A DNA stretch of 64,000 nt, taken from contig JAUIGN010000025.1 in the NCBI GenBank assembly GCA_030430075.1, forward strand, positions 1 to 64,000, read 5' to 3'. The notes beneath the pieces are model-generated. The model worked only from the letters and a program-made list of their open reading frames with translations. It was not told where the DNA came from and did not search any database. Below, piece after piece: positions 62,031-64,000 of the stretch. Position 1 is the first letter of the stretch, and each line of letters begins with the position of its first letter. A program made the position numbers and the translations under genes. Origin of the DNA: a bacterium. GTDB lineage: Bacteria > Planctomycetota > Planctomycetia > Pirellulales > Pirellulaceae.

Positions 62031-63929
62031 TCACTCGAGCTCGATCTGGCGAAAGATCGGCAAGTGGCGGTAGTAGACCTCGAGCGTGCAGGTGGCGAGC
62101 GCCGTGGCGTAAACTCGACCGCCGCTCCTGTCATGTTGATGGGGCGGGTCCCAACTGCCGGCGGCATGTCCCCGTTTCCGTTGCGTCTCGACCAGGATGG
62201 TCCGCATCTGGCGGTTCCAGCGGTCCCAGCTCGAACCACCCAGATGGTGAAACGCCTGCGTCGCGTAGTACCAGTAATAGAGATTGGGTGCGGCCTTGTC
62301 GGGCAAATGGTCCCGGGCGAGCAGGTCGATGCCGCGCTGCAACCCGGGGTCCTCATGCGTCCAGCCCAAGTACATTCGGCACAGCAACCCTTCCGCGGAC
62401 ATCACATGATCGGGGCGGCGTCCCCGCTGATAGGAATACTGGGCCCCGTCATTATGTTGGACCGCGTCCAGGTAGTGGGAAGCGAGCGTGAGTGTTTCCG
62501 GTGGCACGGTCAGGTTGGCGGCACGTGCGCTTTGCAATGCCATCAGCTGCCATCCGAAAACACTGGTGTCACCAGCCTCGCCGGGCCGATATCGCCAACC
62601 GCCGGCCCCGTGTTGCGCTTCGACGATGAAATCGATCGCCCGCTGGGCCGGAACCCGCAGTTCTTCATCGCCCGTCATGAAGAAGGCTTCGCAGAGGACG
62701 ATCGCGCATTGGCCCTGGGCATACATGCCGGCATTGCCTGACGAGTCGGCGCGGAGGTCTCCGTTCTCTTTCTGGTGTGTGATCAACCAGCGGAGACCAC
62801 GGGCGACCGCCTCCTGGTAGTGGCCGACCAGGTGGGTCTGCCCCGCGCCGAGAAACGGCAACAGTGCCAACGAAGTACCGGCCGCATGACTGCGAATTCC
62901 GGTCGCCGTGCATGTGCAGCCCGACGATCGGTTGAATCGATCGAGGCTCCAGCTACCGTCAGCGCTTTGGTGCCGCGCCAACCAGCGGAGACCTCGAGCG
63001 ACCGCGGCTTCGCTCAACGTCGTGCCCCCTTCCCGTTTGACCATCTCCACGCGAATCCTCGGGTCGCGCGCCGCCAGAGCGCTGCTGATCCCCGTCTTGC
63101 CGCCGACCAGTTGTTTGACCTGGCGGATATCCGGCATGTTGGGCGTCTCCGGGTCGACGCGCAACTCTTTGGCGTCCTGGTTCGCCTTGATGATCGCTTC
63201 GCGCTGCACCTTGTCGTCCACGTCAAGATCGCGCGGGAGCGGCAAGTCAAAGGCCAGCTCATTCGTTGGATCGACAACCATCGTGTCGCCGCCCGCAAAA
63301 ACGTCCTTGCTGACCGTCGTCGATAACGTGATGTACGGATCCTCTTGTTCCTCGCCAATCAGAAACAAGGCCATCAGCGTCAGCACGATCAGATGAAAGA
63401 TCAGGCTGATCAGCCAGGCGGGCGTCATGCCGATCGCATCGCTGAGCCAGGCCGTGACCCCGCGGCGTCTCGTCTGCCGCAAGCGGGCTCGAGTGCGTGA
63501 CGCGGCCTGGCGACGGCGCGGCGAGCTCGCGGTGTCATCCGGTCGCCGGCCTGCCGGTGAGTCCTGCCTTGCGGCCGGTCGCCGAGACGGTTGGGCGGGT
63601 GCGTTGCCCGGCGCGGGCCTCGATTCAGCCGGCGGTCGGCGAGCTGCCGGCGTGCGGGCGGGGGCTGCCGGCGCGACCGGTGATGTCGCCGCCGGTATCG
63701 CACCACGGGTCCGGCGCGAACCGGGCGAGCGGCCGTTGGCGGGCCCATTCGCGGCAGGACTGCCGGTTGCCTTCGTGCCGGCCGGTTGTGGGGCTGCCGC
63801 CATCAAACGGCGCGCCTCCCGCTCCTGCTCCTCGGTCAATTCGATGCTCAAACCGCACTGCCAGCAGTCTGCCACCATCAGCCAGAGTCGGATGCTCATC
63901 GGGGCGCGGCAATCCGGGCAGGCACACAT
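62031..63929 (-). CDS. Zinc-ribbon/TM protein with squalene-cyclase-type repeats
   Basis: The 632-aa protein begins with CPDC and CWQC, a zinc ribbon (residues 1-27), then a ~110-residue Ala/Pro/Arg-rich linker, one membrane segment (WLISLIFHLIVLTLMALFLIG, about 172-192) and a C-terminal alpha/alpha barrel with repeats such as GLRWLARHQSADGSWSLDR, GLRWLITHQKENGDL and FIVEAQHGAGGWRYRPGE. The repeats resemble prenyltransferase/squalene oxidase domains, but the QW-cyclase acid motif DxDD is not seen, so it is probably a binding domain. ATG 63929 has GGAGA 7 nt upstream. Confidence 0.85.
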   Translation of the reverse strand: MCACPDCRAPMSIRLWLMVADCWQCGLSIELTEEQEREARRLMAAAPQPAGTKATGSPAANGPANGRSPGSRRTRGAIPAATSPVAPAAPARTPAARRPPAESRPAPGNAPAQPSRRPAARQDSPAGRRPDDTASSPRRRQAASRTRARLRQTRRRGVTAWLSDAIGMTPAWLISLIFHLIVLTLMALFLIGEEQEDPYITLSTTVSKDVFAGGDTMVVDPTNELAFDLPLPRDLDVDDKVQREAIIKANQDAKELRVDPETPNMPDIRQVKQLVGGKTGISSALAARDPRIRVEMVKREGGTTLSEAAVARGLRWLARHQSADGSWSLDRFNRSSGCTCTATGIRSHAAGTSLALLPFLGAGQTHLVGHYQEAVARGLRWLITHQKENGDLRADSSGNAGMYAQGQCAIVLCEAFFMTGDEELRVPAQRAIDFIVEAQHGAGGWRYRPGEAGDTSVFGWQLMALQSARAANLTVPPETLTLASHYLDAVQHNDGAQYSYQRGRRPDHVMSAEGLLCRMYLGWTHEDPGLQRGIDLLARDHLPDKAAPNLYYWYYATQAFHHLGGSSWDRWNRQMRTILVETQRKRGHAAGSWDPPHQHDRSGGRVYATALATCTLEVYYRHLPIFRQIELE

Positions 63930-64000
63930 CAGGACGTCTCCGCTTCGCCAGATCCCCTTTCTCGGCGTCCCGGCGGAAGGACCATCGCCCACATGATCCG

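Noticed and set aside
1-64000. tRNA, rRNA or known riboswitch genes
   Set aside because: No T-loop/anticodon pattern, rRNA segment or riboswitch core was recognised by eye in the gaps; a covariance-model scan could still find one.

Overview
The window is a gene-dense, high-GC stretch of a planctomycete chromosome, most likely from the Pirellulales. The evidence is gene content. There are paired DUF1501 and DUF1549/DUF1553 (PSCyt/PSD) genes, DUF1080 proteins, a DUF6797 mega-cytochrome, three Tat- or Sec-exported sulfatases (one fused to an esterase), three Gfo/Idh/MocA oxidoreductases, and a dcw locus cut down to mraZ-rsmH-LysM with no ftsZ or ftsI. No tRNA, rRNA, CRISPR array, phage or transposase gene was recognised.

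Layout. 0.2-7.5 kb: a family-5-like uracil-DNA glycosylase, an FG-GAP/VCBS exported protein, an exported isoaspartate methyltransferase with a carbohydrate-binding-like tail, a HExxH protease-like protein with a lectin-like tail, a GT2 glycosyltransferase and a VOC protein. 7.7-13.5 kb: a DUF1080-Gfo/Idh operon, a YihY/BrkB membrane protein, BtpA and a TrmH-family methyltransferase. 13.5-20.2 kb: the DUF1549/DUF1553-DUF1501 operon and an FHA-GAF-PP2C phosphatase. 20.5-26.1 kb: a PaiB-like flavoprotein, two tiny zinc-ribbon proteins and the 1338-aa DUF6797 protein. 26.5-32.7 kb: a nitrilase, a zinc-ribbon membrane protein, a methyltransferase remnant, an FMN reductase, a KAS III enzyme, a GNAT and queA. 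33.1-39.4 kb: GT4, mraZ, rsmH, LysM protein, a BaiN-type flavoprotein and a YpsA/Mo-carrier-like protein. 39.4-48.1 kb: DUF1501, Gfo/Idh, a PIG-L deacetylase, an SGNH hydrolase-DUF3472 pair and a second Tat-type Gfo/Idh. 48.3-61.8 kb: a CopZ-like metallochaperone, a TauD dioxygenase, a sulfatase, an HTTM membrane protein, PhoD, the esterase-sulfatase fusion, another sulfatase and a MauE-rhodanese pair. 62.0-63.9 kb: a zinc-ribbon/TM/squalene-cyclase-repeat protein.

How the genes fit together. Much of the window looks like a scattered toolkit for breaking down complex, probably sulfated and acylated, polysaccharide outside the cytoplasm: sulfatases, esterase, SGNH hydrolase, PIG-L deacetylase, DUF1080, Gfo/Idh enzymes, and cytochrome/DUF1501 modules of uncertain but presumably envelope function. 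Housekeeping genes (queA, rsmH, mraZ, trmH-like, UDG) lie between them.

The least explained signal is non-coding. A roughly 220-bp dispersed element with a 7-bp-arm hairpin core occurs in two long copies (about 11.03 and 46.34 kb), a shorter one near 0.95 kb and a doubtful one near 26.5 kb. A GC-rich 25-27-bp tandem repeat with a shared flank occurs beside the 26.5 and 46.3 kb copies. On the minus strand of both long copies, a 35-codon reading frame is conserved without gaps and ends at the same stop codon. All calls come from reading the sequence; no database was searched.
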